A stretch of DNA of 64,000 nucleotides from Streptosporangium carneum (GTDB lineage Bacteria > Actinomycetota > Actinomycetes > Streptosporangiales > Streptosporangiaceae). Positions 42,401 to 49,740 of the stretch are shown here, in pieces (positions within the stretch are counted from its first letter, which is position 1; the number at the start of each line of letters is the position of its first letter). The notes under the pieces are model-generated. The model was not told the DNA's origin, did not search any database, and was given only the letters and a program-made list of their open reading frames with translations. The stretch lies in the NCBI RefSeq assembly GCF_027922005.1, contig NZ_BSEV01000005.1, positions 62,001-126,000 on the forward strand. The letters run 5' to 3'. A program made the translations under genes and the position numbers.

Positions 42401-44994
42401 GGGCCTCGGTGCTCGGGCTGGTCCAGGTCGGCGTGCTGGACGACTTCTTCGACCTGGGCGGACATTCGCTGCTCGCCGCACAGGTGGTGGCCCGCCTGCG
42501 GAAGGCTCTCCCCGCAGGCGGGCGCCAGGTCAGCATCCTCGACCTGTTCAAGCACCGCACCGTGCGCGAGCTGGCCCAGGTCGTCGAGGCGGGCGACAGC
42601 GGCCCGCGCATGCTCCTGCACCGCCTCACCCCGGCCCGCACCGCCACCTCGACCGTCGTCTGCGTGCCGTACGGCGGCGGCAGCGCGGCCATCTACCAGC
42701 CGCTGGCCGACGCGCTGCCCAAGAACTGGGCGCTGCACGCGGTCGCGGTGCCCGGCCAGGAGATGGGGCTGGTCGAGGAGACCCGTCCGGTCGCCGAGGT
42801 CGCGGAGGGCTGCGTCGAGGAGATCCTCAAGGGGATCAAGGGGCCGCTGGCGCTCTACGGCCACTGCGGGCTCGGCGTCATGCTCACCGTGGAGATCGCC
42901 CGGCGTCTGGAGGCGGCGGGCCGCCAGGTCGACGCCATCTACCTCGGCGGCGTCTTCCCCTTCGCCAGGCCGCAGTCGGCGCTGGCGTGGCTGGCGAACC
43001 TGACCGACAAACTGCGCAGCGACCAGGTCTGGGCCAACGCCCTGCAGGCGGCGGGCCTCGACGTCGAGGACCTCGGCCGCGACGAGCTCAAGCTGGTGAT
43101 CGACAACCGGCGCAAGGGCACCAGGGAGGCCGAGCGCTACTTTACCCGCCTGTTCGAGGAGGGGGTCGAGCCGCTCAAGGCGCCGATCATCTCCGTCGCG
43201 GGCGAGCGCGACCCGGCCACCGAGTTCTACCAGGAGCGCTTCCGCGAGTGGCACCTGCTGACCGACTCGACCGCCGTGGTCGTCCTCGACGAGGCCGGGC
43301 ACTTCTTCCTGAAGTACCGGGCCGAGGAGCTCGCCACCATCGTCACCGGCACCCACCGGGCCATCGCCTCGGGTGAGACCGAGCGGCTCGGCCGTACGGC
43401 GAGGTCCACCTGGTGGCTCGAGGGCGTCTCCCAGCAGACGGCCTCCGAGCCCGTGTCCGCCGCGGCGTCCACGCTCAGCGCGTCGGAGCTGTCCGAACTG
43501 CAGGACTCCGACCTCGGGAGTTCCGTGCCGGACACTCCCGCGGAGCTCGTCTCCACTCCCGCCACGCGGGCGGGCGGGCCGGCGCCCGGCCGCGGAGCCC
43601 CGCCCGGCGCGGCCAGGCTCGGGCCGCAGCCGAGCATGAAGCGCTTCGCCGCCGTGGCGGCGGGACAGCTCATCTCGATCGTCGGATCGTCGCTGACGGA
43701 GTTCGCCATCCCGCTGTGGATCTACGTCCACACCGGCTCGCTCGCCAGGTTCGCGCTGTTCTCGGTGCTGGCCCTCGTCCCCGGCATGCTGGTCGCCCCG
43801 ATCGCGGGCACCCTCGTCGACCGCTACGACCGGCGCAGGATCATGCTCGCCGGAGACCTCGGGGCGTTCGGCACCCAGCTCATCCTCGGCCTGCTGCTGT
43901 GGACCGGCAACCTCGACGTCTGGCACATCTACCCGCTCATCGTGCTGCTGTCGGTGGCGCTCACCTTCCAGCGTCTCGCCTACAACTCGGCGATCCCGCA
44001 ACTGGTCCCCAAGCGCTTCCTCGGCCACGCCAACGGCGTCGTCCAGATGATCACCGGTACCGCCCAGCTGGTCGTCCCGCTGGTCGCCGTCGGCCTGATG
44101 TCCCTGATCGGCCTGGAGGGCATCCTCGCCCTGGACGTCGGCTCCTACGTGTTCGCCATCGTGGTCCTGCTCTTCGTCCGTTTCCCGAAGACCATGGCCT
44201 TCAGGCGCAGGGAGTCGCTGACCGCGGAGATGGTCGAGGGCTGGAAGTTCTCCTGGGGCGTGAAGGGCTTCCGCTCGATGCTCTTCTTCTTCGCCTTCCT
44301 GAACGTCTTCCTGTCCCCGCTCTTCCTGCTCATCTCCCCGCTGGTCCTGGGCTTCGCCACGCTCGACGACGTCGGCAGGGTCTCCTTCTTCGGCGGCCTG
44401 GGCGTCTTCCTCGCCGGAATGGCCATGACCGTCTGGGGCGGCCCTAGGCGGCAGAGGCTGCGCGGCGTCATGCTCTCCACGCTGGTGCTGTCGGTCTTCT
44501 GCCTGGTCACCGGCTTCCAGCAGAACCTGGTCGTGATCTCGATCGGCGTCTTCGGGATGTCGTTCTGGCTGACCATGCTCAACGGCGTCTACGCCACGAT
44601 CATCCAGGTCAAGGTGCCGCAGCGCTTCCACGGCCGCGTCATCGCGCTGAACACGCTCATCGCCTGGTCCACGCTGCCCATCGGCTTCGGCCTGGTCGCG
44701 CCGTACGGCAGCGCGCTCTTCGACCCGCTGATGATGCCCGGCGGCGCGCTGGCCGACACCGTCGGCGCCGTGATCGGCACGGGGCCCGGCCGGGGCGTCG
44801 GCCTGATGTACGTCCTGTTCGCGGTCGCCATCGCCGCCATCGCGCTGGTCGCGCTGCGGACCAGGACCCTGTCCAGGTTCGACGAGGAGGTGCCGGACGC
44901 GCTCCCCGACGACCTGGTCGGCTTCCAGACCGTCCAGAAGCGTCAGGAGTCGCTGGCGGAGGTGGTTCCGATCAGGAGGACCACGGAGGTGTGA
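39457..44994 (+). CDS. NRPS-MFS fusion protein (C-A-T-TE-MFS)
   Basis: 1845 aa. C domain (~35-450, HHTVVDG), A domain (~475-950), T domain (~980-1050, DLGGHSL), thioesterase (~1065-1310), a disordered Ser/Ala/Pro linker, then a complete MFS transporter (~1394-1820) with about twelve membrane segments and the RYDRR loop. The A pocket reads D-F-T-K-I-G-H-V-G-K, close to aspartate codes. The thioesterase has GHCGLG in place of GHSxG: the nucleophile is Cys1137 (TGC at 42865), with Asp1252 and His1282 completing the triad. A Met (ATG 43636, MKRFAA) begins the MFS part, but the frame is continuous and no ribosome-binding site is evident, so it is a true fusion. It would add Asp, release the chain and export it. 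Confidence 0.92.
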   Translation: MTETTLSDAKRALLAQRLRRREESRTITARDPATTPPLSHAQERLWFLEQYRPGTTTYTVPVAVRLYGEVDVDALRRALDETVTRHEALRMRFLTTEDGTPELVVDEPRPAELRVTEAASLEAAVELFDAELATPFDLELGPLFRTVLVKLAPADHVLLLAAHHTVVDGWSIDLVIRELLALHDGKTLPQPQVGYGDYAVWQRGRDHRGEVDHWRDKLAGLPAIELPTDRPRPAEQGYEGAALDFALDADLTGRLAELAKSTGATPYMTLMAAFQVLLARYSGQTDFAVGSPVAGRGLPELDGVVGMFVNTLVLRADLADDPSFTAFLARTRETALDAFAHQELPFDQLVSELNVVRDVSRSPLVQVTFALQNYKAGEEDGRVSYVTLPAKTTRYDLALYLFESPDGLVGNFTYSTALFDRESVELLASRFETLLRSIVADPGTRVGELSLLSEEERDLVLGFGSSTLPAPVGHDLLHELVTAQAALTPDAKAVVHEGDHLTYAELDHRSDRIAALLRNRYGVGPDSRVGVLLDQSVDLAAAVLGVLKSGGAYVPLDPKQPRDRLAYMLGDAGAAVVVTTSALSELVAGPQVVRLDAEALEETAFEAPEVTADNLAYVIYTSGTTGRPKGVGVQHRQVLNYLAGVRERFAVEPAGVYTLLQSLSFDFGVTIFYLSLMTGGELHLVDPQSPVEELAEQLGRTDYLKMTPSHLASLLADSDAATPAELLPRKLLILGGEASRWSWARELTEHTTVVNHYGPTEATVGISTHAVTGEAERALNLPIGSPLPGARVYVLDEHLRLVPPGMTGEIYLGGDRLARGYLGQPGLTADRFLPDPYGEPGARMYKTGDLGRWLPSGDLCFLGRRDLQVKVRGYRVELSEIESVLTDQPGIAHAVVELRQDRLIGYLVGEKTKVSELRATLGERLPEYMIPARFVWLDELPLKSHGKVDRARLPEPDEERPDQEAGFVPPETPVEEAIATVWASVLGLVQVGVLDDFFDLGGHSLLAAQVVARLRKALPAGGRQVSILDLFKHRTVRELAQVVEAGDSGPRMLLHRLTPARTATSTVVCVPYGGGSAAIYQPLADALPKNWALHAVAVPGQEMGLVEETRPVAEVAEGCVEEILKGIKGPLALYGHCGLGVMLTVEIARRLEAAGRQVDAIYLGGVFPFARPQSALAWLANLTDKLRSDQVWANALQAAGLDVEDLGRDELKLVIDNRRKGTREAERYFTRLFEEGVEPLKAPIISVAGERDPATEFYQERFREWHLLTDSTAVVVLDEAGHFFLKYRAEELATIVTGTHRAIASGETERLGRTARSTWWLEGVSQQTASEPVSAAASTLSASELSELQDSDLGSSVPDTPAELVSTPATRAGGPAPGRGAPPGAARLGPQPSMKRFAAVAAGQLISIVGSSLTEFAIPLWIYVHTGSLARFALFSVLALVPGMLVAPIAGTLVDRYDRRRIMLAGDLGAFGTQLILGLLLWTGNLDVWHIYPLIVLLSVALTFQRLAYNSAIPQLVPKRFLGHANGVVQMITGTAQLVVPLVAVGLMSLIGLEGILALDVGSYVFAIVVLLFVRFPKTMAFRRRESLTAEMVEGWKFSWGVKGFRSMLFFFAFLNVFLSPLFLLISPLVLGFATLDDVGRVSFFGGLGVFLAGMAMTVWGGPRRQRLRGVMLSTLVLSVFCLVTGFQQNLVVISIGVFGMSFWLTMLNGVYATIIQVKVPQRFHGRVIALNTLIAWSTLPIGFGLVAPYGSALFDPLMMPGGALADTVGAVIGTGPGRGVGLMYVLFAVAIAAIALVALRTRTLSRFDEEVPDALPDDLVGFQTVQKRQESLAEVVPIRRTTEV

Positions 44995-45001
44995 CACGAC
45001 T

Positions 45002-45059
45002 TCCCCGTCAGGCGTCCGCCCGACGGGGAGACTCCCCGCCAACGCGCCAGGGCGGGGAG
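45002..45059 (+). terminator. Tandem terminator hairpins after the NRPS plus operon
   Basis: First hairpin TCCCCGTC (45002-45009) with GACGGGGA (45022-45029); second, perfect 9-bp CTCCCCGCC (45032-45040) with GGCGGGGAG (45051-45059). They start 7 nt after the NRPS2 stop codon. Confidence 0.8.
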
Positions 45060-45153
45060 GAAACCGTCCCGGCAGGGGACGGGCGAGGGAGGACAGAGCG
45101 GCCCGGTCACGGGCCGCGAACGTCCGCCCGTCGCCTGCCGGGACAGAGACAGG

Positions 45154-45211
45154 CACGGCGGGGCGGGGAATCCCCGGACCCCCTTGACCGGGAACCCCCC
45201 GCCCCGCCGTG
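45154..45211. terminator. Long 15-bp hairpin between the NRPS operon and the GNAT gene
   Basis: CACGGCGGGGCGGGG (45154-45168) pairs perfectly with CCCCGCCCCGCCGTG (45197-45211) over a 28-nt loop. It is placed to stop transcription from either side. The remainder of the 45000-45404 gap shows no gene with normal actinomycete codon bias. Confidence 0.65.
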
Positions 45212-45404
45212 ACCGTCCCGCAGAGGTCTTCCGGGCTGCGGGGCTCCCGTTCCACGAAGCCCCGCGGCCCTCTCGCTCTCATGGGCCCCTCCGTCGCGCT
45301 CCCCGCCGCGCCGGACCGGTTCCGGCCCTGTTCCCTCACCGTCGCCCTCGACGACAAGCGTCCGTGCGGAGCGGGGGATCGGCCGTCCACGGCTGCTCCG
45401 GCCG

Positions 45405-45914
45405 TCAGGGCAGGGTGAGCTCGTACTCGACCTGCGCGAGCGGGTTGCCGTCGCCGTAGTCGTGGTCGCGGACCACGCCTGACTCGGTGAAGCCGCTCTT
45501 GGCGTAGAAGCGGCGTGACTGAGGCGTGTCACGGAGCGTCCACAGATGGACGTGCCCGAAGCCGTCCTCGCGGATCCTCCGCAGGGAGGAGGCCATCAGG
45601 AGGCTCGCGACGCCGCTTCCCCAGCCGTCAGGGTGACCGTAGAAGCCGAAGATCTCCGCCGACCCGGGCCGTGTCGCCGAGGGGCCGAAGTAGGAGAAGG
45701 CCAGCGCCCGCCCGTCCAGCGCGGCCAGCAGGGCCGTGTTCTCGCTCTCGGCGAGCACGCCGTGCCATTTGTGACGCCGCTGTGCGATCGCCTCGGCGGC
45801 GAACTCCGGGGAGAAGAAACCGGAGTAGGCGGCCCTCCACGACTCCGAGTGGACCTCGCCCACCGCGTCCCCGTCACCCGAGGAAGCCGGGAAAACGGTG
45901 AAATTTCTGGTCAT
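45405..45914 (-). CDS. GNAT family N-acetyltransferase
   Basis: 169 aa with the GNAT fold. The acetyl-CoA pyrophosphate loop lies in GHPDGWGSGVASLLM, a variant of Q/RxxGxG/A, and RFYAKSGFTESG is the usual C-terminal alpha4 segment. It begins 9 nt downstream of the DUF6297-type membrane protein gene and has no clear ribosome-binding site of its own, so it is probably the last gene of the ABC unit. Substrate (an amine of a small molecule or protein) is unknown. Confidence 0.83.
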   Translation of the reverse strand: MTRNFTVFPASSGDGDAVGEVHSESWRAAYSGFFSPEFAAEAIAQRRHKWHGVLAESENTALLAALDGRALAFSYFGPSATRPGSAEIFGFYGHPDGWGSGVASLLMASSLRRIREDGFGHVHLWTLRDTPQSRRFYAKSGFTESGVVRDHDYGDGNPLAQVEYELTLP

Positions 45915-45923
45915 CAGGGCACG

Positions 45924-47393
45924 CTACTGGAGCTGGACGCCTTTCACCGTCCGCGTCCGCCTCCGGCCACCGCGCGTGGCCAGAACGATGTATCCCCAGA
46001 GAACCCCCAGTCCGGTCAACGCCTGGGCCAGCAGGTAGGGCACCGGATTCGCGGGCTGTACGGCCAGCGCCAGCAACGCGGGCGCGCAGCCGAGCAGCGC
46101 GAGGTCCACGCCGGTCAGCGCCCACAGCAGCGGCCCCGTGGGAATCGCACCCCCCGGCGTGTCGATGACCGGCATGGAGTGGTCGACCGGCCGCCGCCTG
46201 GCCATCCGCAGGGCCGCCACGGCCAGGGCGGGGCCGCAGGCCGGGCCCAGCAGCCACCAGAGACCCCCGGGAGAGGCGCCGACGGCGCTCAACCCGGCGA
46301 AGGCGACATCCAGCCACAACGCGCCCAGCAGAGCAGACGGCAGGGCCCGCACGGCCAGGGCGGCACGAGGCTCCACGGCCAGCACCCGCAGCAGCGCGGG
46401 GTTGTCGTCGTCGCGGCGGACGCCGGACGTGACGGAGGCCGCCGCCGCGAGCGCGCCCGCAGGCGTCAGCGCGACGGCCACCTGGGGCAGCCCGGCGGTC
46501 ACGACCAGGGCGGGCAGCGCGGCGGCGCCGGCCAGTACCGCGAGCCGCGCCGGACGGCGTCCGAGGCGCCGAGCCTCCTGCCAGGCCAGCGCCCACGCGC
46601 CTGTCACCGGCCAGCGGCGCGAGCGCAGTGTCCGGCCCCGCCAGTGGTTGTCCTCCACCACCCAGGTCAGCATGCCGGGATCCAGCACCACGGCCGCTTG
46701 AGCGACCCGGCCTGCCCTCACGGAGGCGGCCAGGATCGCGCGGGCGGGGACGCGGCCGAGCGCCGTCCAGGCCCGCCGTACCAGCAGCGCGGTCACCGCC
46801 GCCGCGCAGCCCGCGACGACGCCGACCGGTCCGGCCGGAGCGCCCGCCACCACCGCGGGCAGGTGCCGGCCGGGCCCGGCGCCGAGCACGGCCAGCACTA
46901 CGGCCGCCACCACGATGACGGCGATCAGCGCCCGCAGCCACCCGTCCCACGCGGGAGACGCCTGGCCCAGGACCCCCATCGCCATGCCGCCCAGCCCCGC
47001 GCCGAGACCCAGCACCAGCGCGGCCGCCAGCCGCAGGGAGAGCTGATCGGGAGCGCCGAGCACGGCCACCAGCGCCACGCCCAGCACCAGGCCGCCCAGA
47101 ACCGACACGGTGAGCAGCGCCAGCGCCGTCCTGCCGAGGACGGTACGGCGGGGCAGCGGCGACAACAGGCGCCAGGAGGCGTCGGCGGCGCCCAGCACCA
47201 CCGGGCCGGCCGTCCTGACGAGCGTCAGGTAGCCCGCGTAGGCCACGGCCACCAGCGCCAGCCCGGAGCTGATCCGGCCGGGATCGGCCTGGCGGGCGAG
47301 GGCGCCCAGAACGGACACGAGCGGCTGGCCGACGATCGCGATCGCCACGGCGGCGCTGAGCGACGCCGCGTACCGGTCCTGCCAGCTTCTCAC
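45924..47393 (-). CDS. Multi-span ABC exporter membrane subunit (DUF6297-like)
   Basis: 489 aa, at least ten hydrophobic segments rich in Ala/Val/Leu. The early motif LLSPLPRRTVLGR matches actinobacterial membrane proteins annotated DUF6297, which accompany a separate ATPase. The start is the GTG at 47393, overlapping the ATPase stop codon by 4 nt (GTGA); a start 12 codons earlier would overlap that gene more and has no support. With the ATPase it forms an ABC-2-like exporter of unknown cargo. Confidence 0.72.
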   Translation of the reverse strand: MRSWQDRYAASLSAAVAIAIVGQPLVSVLGALARQADPGRISSGLALVAVAYAGYLTLVRTAGPVVLGAADASWRLLSPLPRRTVLGRTALALLTVSVLGGLVLGVALVAVLGAPDQLSLRLAAALVLGLGAGLGGMAMGVLGQASPAWDGWLRALIAVIVVAAVVLAVLGAGPGRHLPAVVAGAPAGPVGVVAGCAAAVTALLVRRAWTALGRVPARAILAASVRAGRVAQAAVVLDPGMLTWVVEDNHWRGRTLRSRRWPVTGAWALAWQEARRLGRRPARLAVLAGAAALPALVVTAGLPQVAVALTPAGALAAAASVTSGVRRDDDNPALLRVLAVEPRAALAVRALPSALLGALWLDVAFAGLSAVGASPGGLWWLLGPACGPALAVAALRMARRRPVDHSMPVIDTPGGAIPTGPLLWALTGVDLALLGCAPALLALAVQPANPVPYLLAQALTGLGVLWGYIVLATRGGRRRTRTVKGVQLQ

Positions 47394-48046
47394 CGTGCCG
47401 CCTCCAACGTGACCAGGCGGGCGCCGCACGCCTCGGCGAGAGCGATGTCATGGGTGGCCATGACAATGGTGCCGCTCTGCGCCGCGTATTCGCGCAGGAT
47501 GCCCGCCAGGCGTTCGCGGAAGTCGGCGTCCAGCCCGCGCTCGGGCTCGTCCAGCAGCAGCAGGCGGCTCGGCCTGGCCAGCGCCATGGCCAGCGACACC
47601 CGCTGGCGCTGCCCGGTGGACAGGGTCAGCGGGTGCAGTTCGGCACGCCTCTCCAGCTGGAAGGCCGACAGCGCCGACTCGACGCTCAGCCGTCCGCCGC
47701 CGTGGACCGACAACACCAGCTCCACGTGCTCCCGGACGCTCAACCCCGGATACCAGGCCGGCTCGTCGCCTGCCGACACCACCTCGCGCCAGAAGCCCGC
47801 CGTGTCGGCCGGCGGGCCGCCCAGCACCCTGATCTGCCCCCCCGAGGGAGTCTGCAGGCCGGCGAGGCAGCGCAGCAGCGTCGACTTGCCCGCCCCGTTC
47901 TCCCCGGCGACGGCCACGATCTCCTCTGGCCCGGCTGTCAGGTCCACCTCGCGGAACACGGTGTGCCCGCCCAGATCCACCCGGACGTCACGCACGGTGA
48001 TGATCGCTGTCTCCACGTTTCGGGAGTCTACGTCCGTCGCCGTCAC
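47390..48046 (-). CDS. ABC transporter ATP-binding protein
   Basis: 218 aa ATPase. Walker A GENGAGKST, signature LSTGQRQR (Thr in place of the first Gly of LSGGQ), Walker B LLLLDEPERGLD and switch His in MATHD. It is coupled to the membrane subunit gene by a 4-nt overlap. The set resembles two-component exporters common in actinomycetes. No link to the NRPS cluster is evident beyond proximity. Confidence 0.9.
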   Translation of the reverse strand: MTATDVDSRNVETAIITVRDVRVDLGGHTVFREVDLTAGPEEIVAVAGENGAGKSTLLRCLAGLQTPSGGQIRVLGGPPADTAGFWREVVSAGDEPAWYPGLSVREHVELVLSVHGGGRLSVESALSAFQLERRAELHPLTLSTGQRQRVSLAMALARPSRLLLLDEPERGLDADFRERLAGILREYAAQSGTIVMATHDIALAEACGARLVTLEAAR

Positions 48047-48124
48047 ACCGGGCCGCGGTGACGGCGGGCCTGACGCCGCCTCACCGGTCGGCCGCCCGGG
48101 GGCACCCTCGCCACCCGAGCCTTG

Positions 48125-48898
48125 TCACGCGCCGTGCGTCGACGACAGGGTGGCGTTGATGTCGGCGACGCGGCCGAGTTCGTCGAAGGCGGCGGTCGCC
48201 TCGAAGCCGGGGCCGGTGAGGGCGAGCTTCGTGTGGTCCGCGTTGAACGTCGCGCCGAGCCCCCGCCGTACGGCGTAGCCGTGCAGGGCGCGCCGGTGGT
48301 CCGTCAGCCACATGTCGGTGAGCGCCTGCTGGATCACGCGCATGACGCGGGCGGGCTCGGGCGGCGGCAGCCGGAAGGCCGGGTGCTCCACGAGGAACGC
48401 GACACGGGTGCCGCCGCCCGCGTCGCCGCTGTAGGAGGTCCACTGACCGGTCACGGCCTTCGCGGCCTCGATGAGGATGCTGGCGGCGTGGTGCGGCTCG
48501 GCGGGCGAGCCGGGCAGCGTGTCGAACGGCACCTCCGCCGAGGCGAGTTCCGCGATGTTGTACCGCTGCCCGAAGTCGCGCAGCGTCGCCGACAGCGCGG
48601 TCAGCTCGTCCGGGAACCCGGACGGGTTCGCCCAGGCCCACAGCCACGAGCCGGGGCCGGGGGCGGCGCTGCCGAGCAGGTGGAACCGGGAGCAGGTGAT
48701 GCTGTGGTCCTCTTTGTCGAACGTGAACCGCTGCTGTCGCAGGTCGACGTTCCAGTTGTGGTCGCCGACGACGTCCGCGAGGTGCAGCTGGTGTTCGATC
48801 GAGATCATCGCCGCGTCGTCGAGAAGGTTTGTCAGGGTGAGTGTCTCCGGCACGCCCGCAGAGTAGGGGATCTTCGCGGAAGGCGTCCATTTGGCCAT
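48125..48898 (-). CDS. DUF6882-like protein
   Basis: 257 aa from ATG 48898; a frame continues further upstream but would cross the GNAT remnant on the other strand. Alternative internal GTG starts exist. The sequence has the FHLLGSAAPGPGSWLWAWANPSG and AFLVEHPAF-type segments of DUF6882 proteins, a family without known activity. Its last third (TFNADHTKLALTGPGF) looks like an added beta domain. It is followed closely by the ABC ATPase gene on the same strand (78 nt). Confidence 0.65.
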   Translation of the reverse strand: MAKWTPSAKIPYSAGVPETLTLTNLLDDAAMISIEHQLHLADVVGDHNWNVDLRQQRFTFDKEDHSITCSRFHLLGSAAPGPGSWLWAWANPSGFPDELTALSATLRDFGQRYNIAELASAEVPFDTLPGSPAEPHHAASILIEAAKAVTGQWTSYSGDAGGGTRVAFLVEHPAFRLPPPEPARVMRVIQQALTDMWLTDHRRALHGYAVRRGLGATFNADHTKLALTGPGFEATAAFDELGRVADINATLSSTHGA

Positions 48899-48920
48899 GG
48901 TTCGTTCCACGGATCCGAAC

Positions 48921-49109
48921 GGCGGTGACGCGGCCCGCGGCCGGGGGGCGGCGCGGGCGCTGATCGAGCGAGTGGCGGAGGCGGCACGGGAGCGGGGAGC
49001 CTCCCGCCTGTACTGGACCACCGGACAGGACAACGTCACCGCCCGCGCCCTGTACGACAAGGTGGCGCGTTTCCATGGGTTCGTCCGCTACGACTACCCA
49101 CTGAGGTAG
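48921..49109 (+). pseudogene. GNAT acetyltransferase remnant (C-terminal half only)
   Basis: The frame encodes RGRGAARALIERV, then YWTTGQDNVTARALYDKV and GFVRYDY. This is the acetyl-CoA loop and the final helices and strand of a GNAT enzyme. The N-terminal ~80 residues of the family are missing; that space is taken by the divergent DUF6882-like gene, whose start overlaps the left end. No ribosome-binding site or sensible start. It is most simply a gene truncated by a rearrangement. Confidence 0.7.
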
Positions 49110-49206
49110 GGCCGGGACCGGAGGCTCGCGAAGCGCCGCCGGGCGCGCCCCGAACGGTGGCGCGGCTGCCCGTCGCCGAGGTGACGTCGATTTCGCCGTC
49201 GTGCCG

Positions 49207-49230
49207 TGTCGATTCGACCGGGTGTCGTTC
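49207..49230 (+). promoter_or_regulatory. Possible ECF42-type promoter of the DGPF gene
   Basis: TGTCGA at 49207-49212 matches the -35 element described for ECF42 sigma factors; a CG-rich -10 (TCGTTC, around 49225-49230) would follow at short spacing. It lies ~90 nt before the start codon. The -10 assignment is weak. Confidence 0.4.
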
Positions 49231-49299
49231 GTGTAGAGGGTGAGAGGCCCGGCGGACGCCGGGTGCGACATCCGACTCGTCAAAGGAGATCCTGGGAAG

Positions 49300-49662
49300 A
49301 TGAAGCACTACCTGCTCAGCATCCAGCAGCCCGACGGAGGCCCGCCCTCGCCCGAGGTCCTGGAGCCGATCATGCGGGAGGTCGGCGCCTTCAACGAGGA
49401 GCTCAGGGCCGCGGGCGCGTGGGTCTTCGCGGGCGGGCTGCACGAGCCGAGCACGGCCACCGTGGTGCGGGTCCAGGACGGCGAGGCGCTCGTCACCGAC
49501 GGTCCGTACACCGAGGGCAAGGAGCACGTCGGTGGCCTGACCATCGTCAGGGCGTCTGATCTCGACGCCGCGCTGGAGTGGGGACGCAAGCTCGCCAGGG
49601 CGGTCACGCTTCCGGTGGAGGTGCGTCCGTTCCAGGGTGAGACCGGTGACCACCTGCCGTAG
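49300..49662 (+). CDS. DGPF/YCII-related domain protein
   Basis: 120 aa small alpha-beta-barrel-like protein, start at ATG 49300 behind AAAGGAG. The family signature DGPYTEGKEHVGG is near residue 67. DGPF proteins are regularly encoded next to ECF42 sigma factors and appear to be their target genes; their biochemical function is not known. The sigma-factor gene follows 78 nt downstream on the same strand. Confidence 0.88.
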   Translation: MKHYLLSIQQPDGGPPSPEVLEPIMREVGAFNEELRAAGAWVFAGGLHEPSTATVVRVQDGEALVTDGPYTEGKEHVGGLTIVRASDLDAALEWGRKLARAVTLPVEVRPFQGETGDHLP

Positions 49663-49740
49663 GACATCGCACGTGTTCCTCGCGGAGCCGCCCGGGGACC
49701 GTCCTCCGCGGCTCGTCGAACCGCGTCGGAGGGAGCCGCG

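Noticed and set aside
39388..45390. A ~2000-codon open frame antisense to the NRPS-MFS gene
   Set aside because: It is a by-product of GC-rich third positions on the other strand; its translation is low-complexity Arg/Glu/Gln/Val without domains, while the plus strand encodes clear NRPS motifs.
45107..45459. Small ORFs between the NRPS-MFS gene and the GNAT gene
   Set aside because: They cover hairpin-forming sequence, lack ribosome-binding sites and show no family features.
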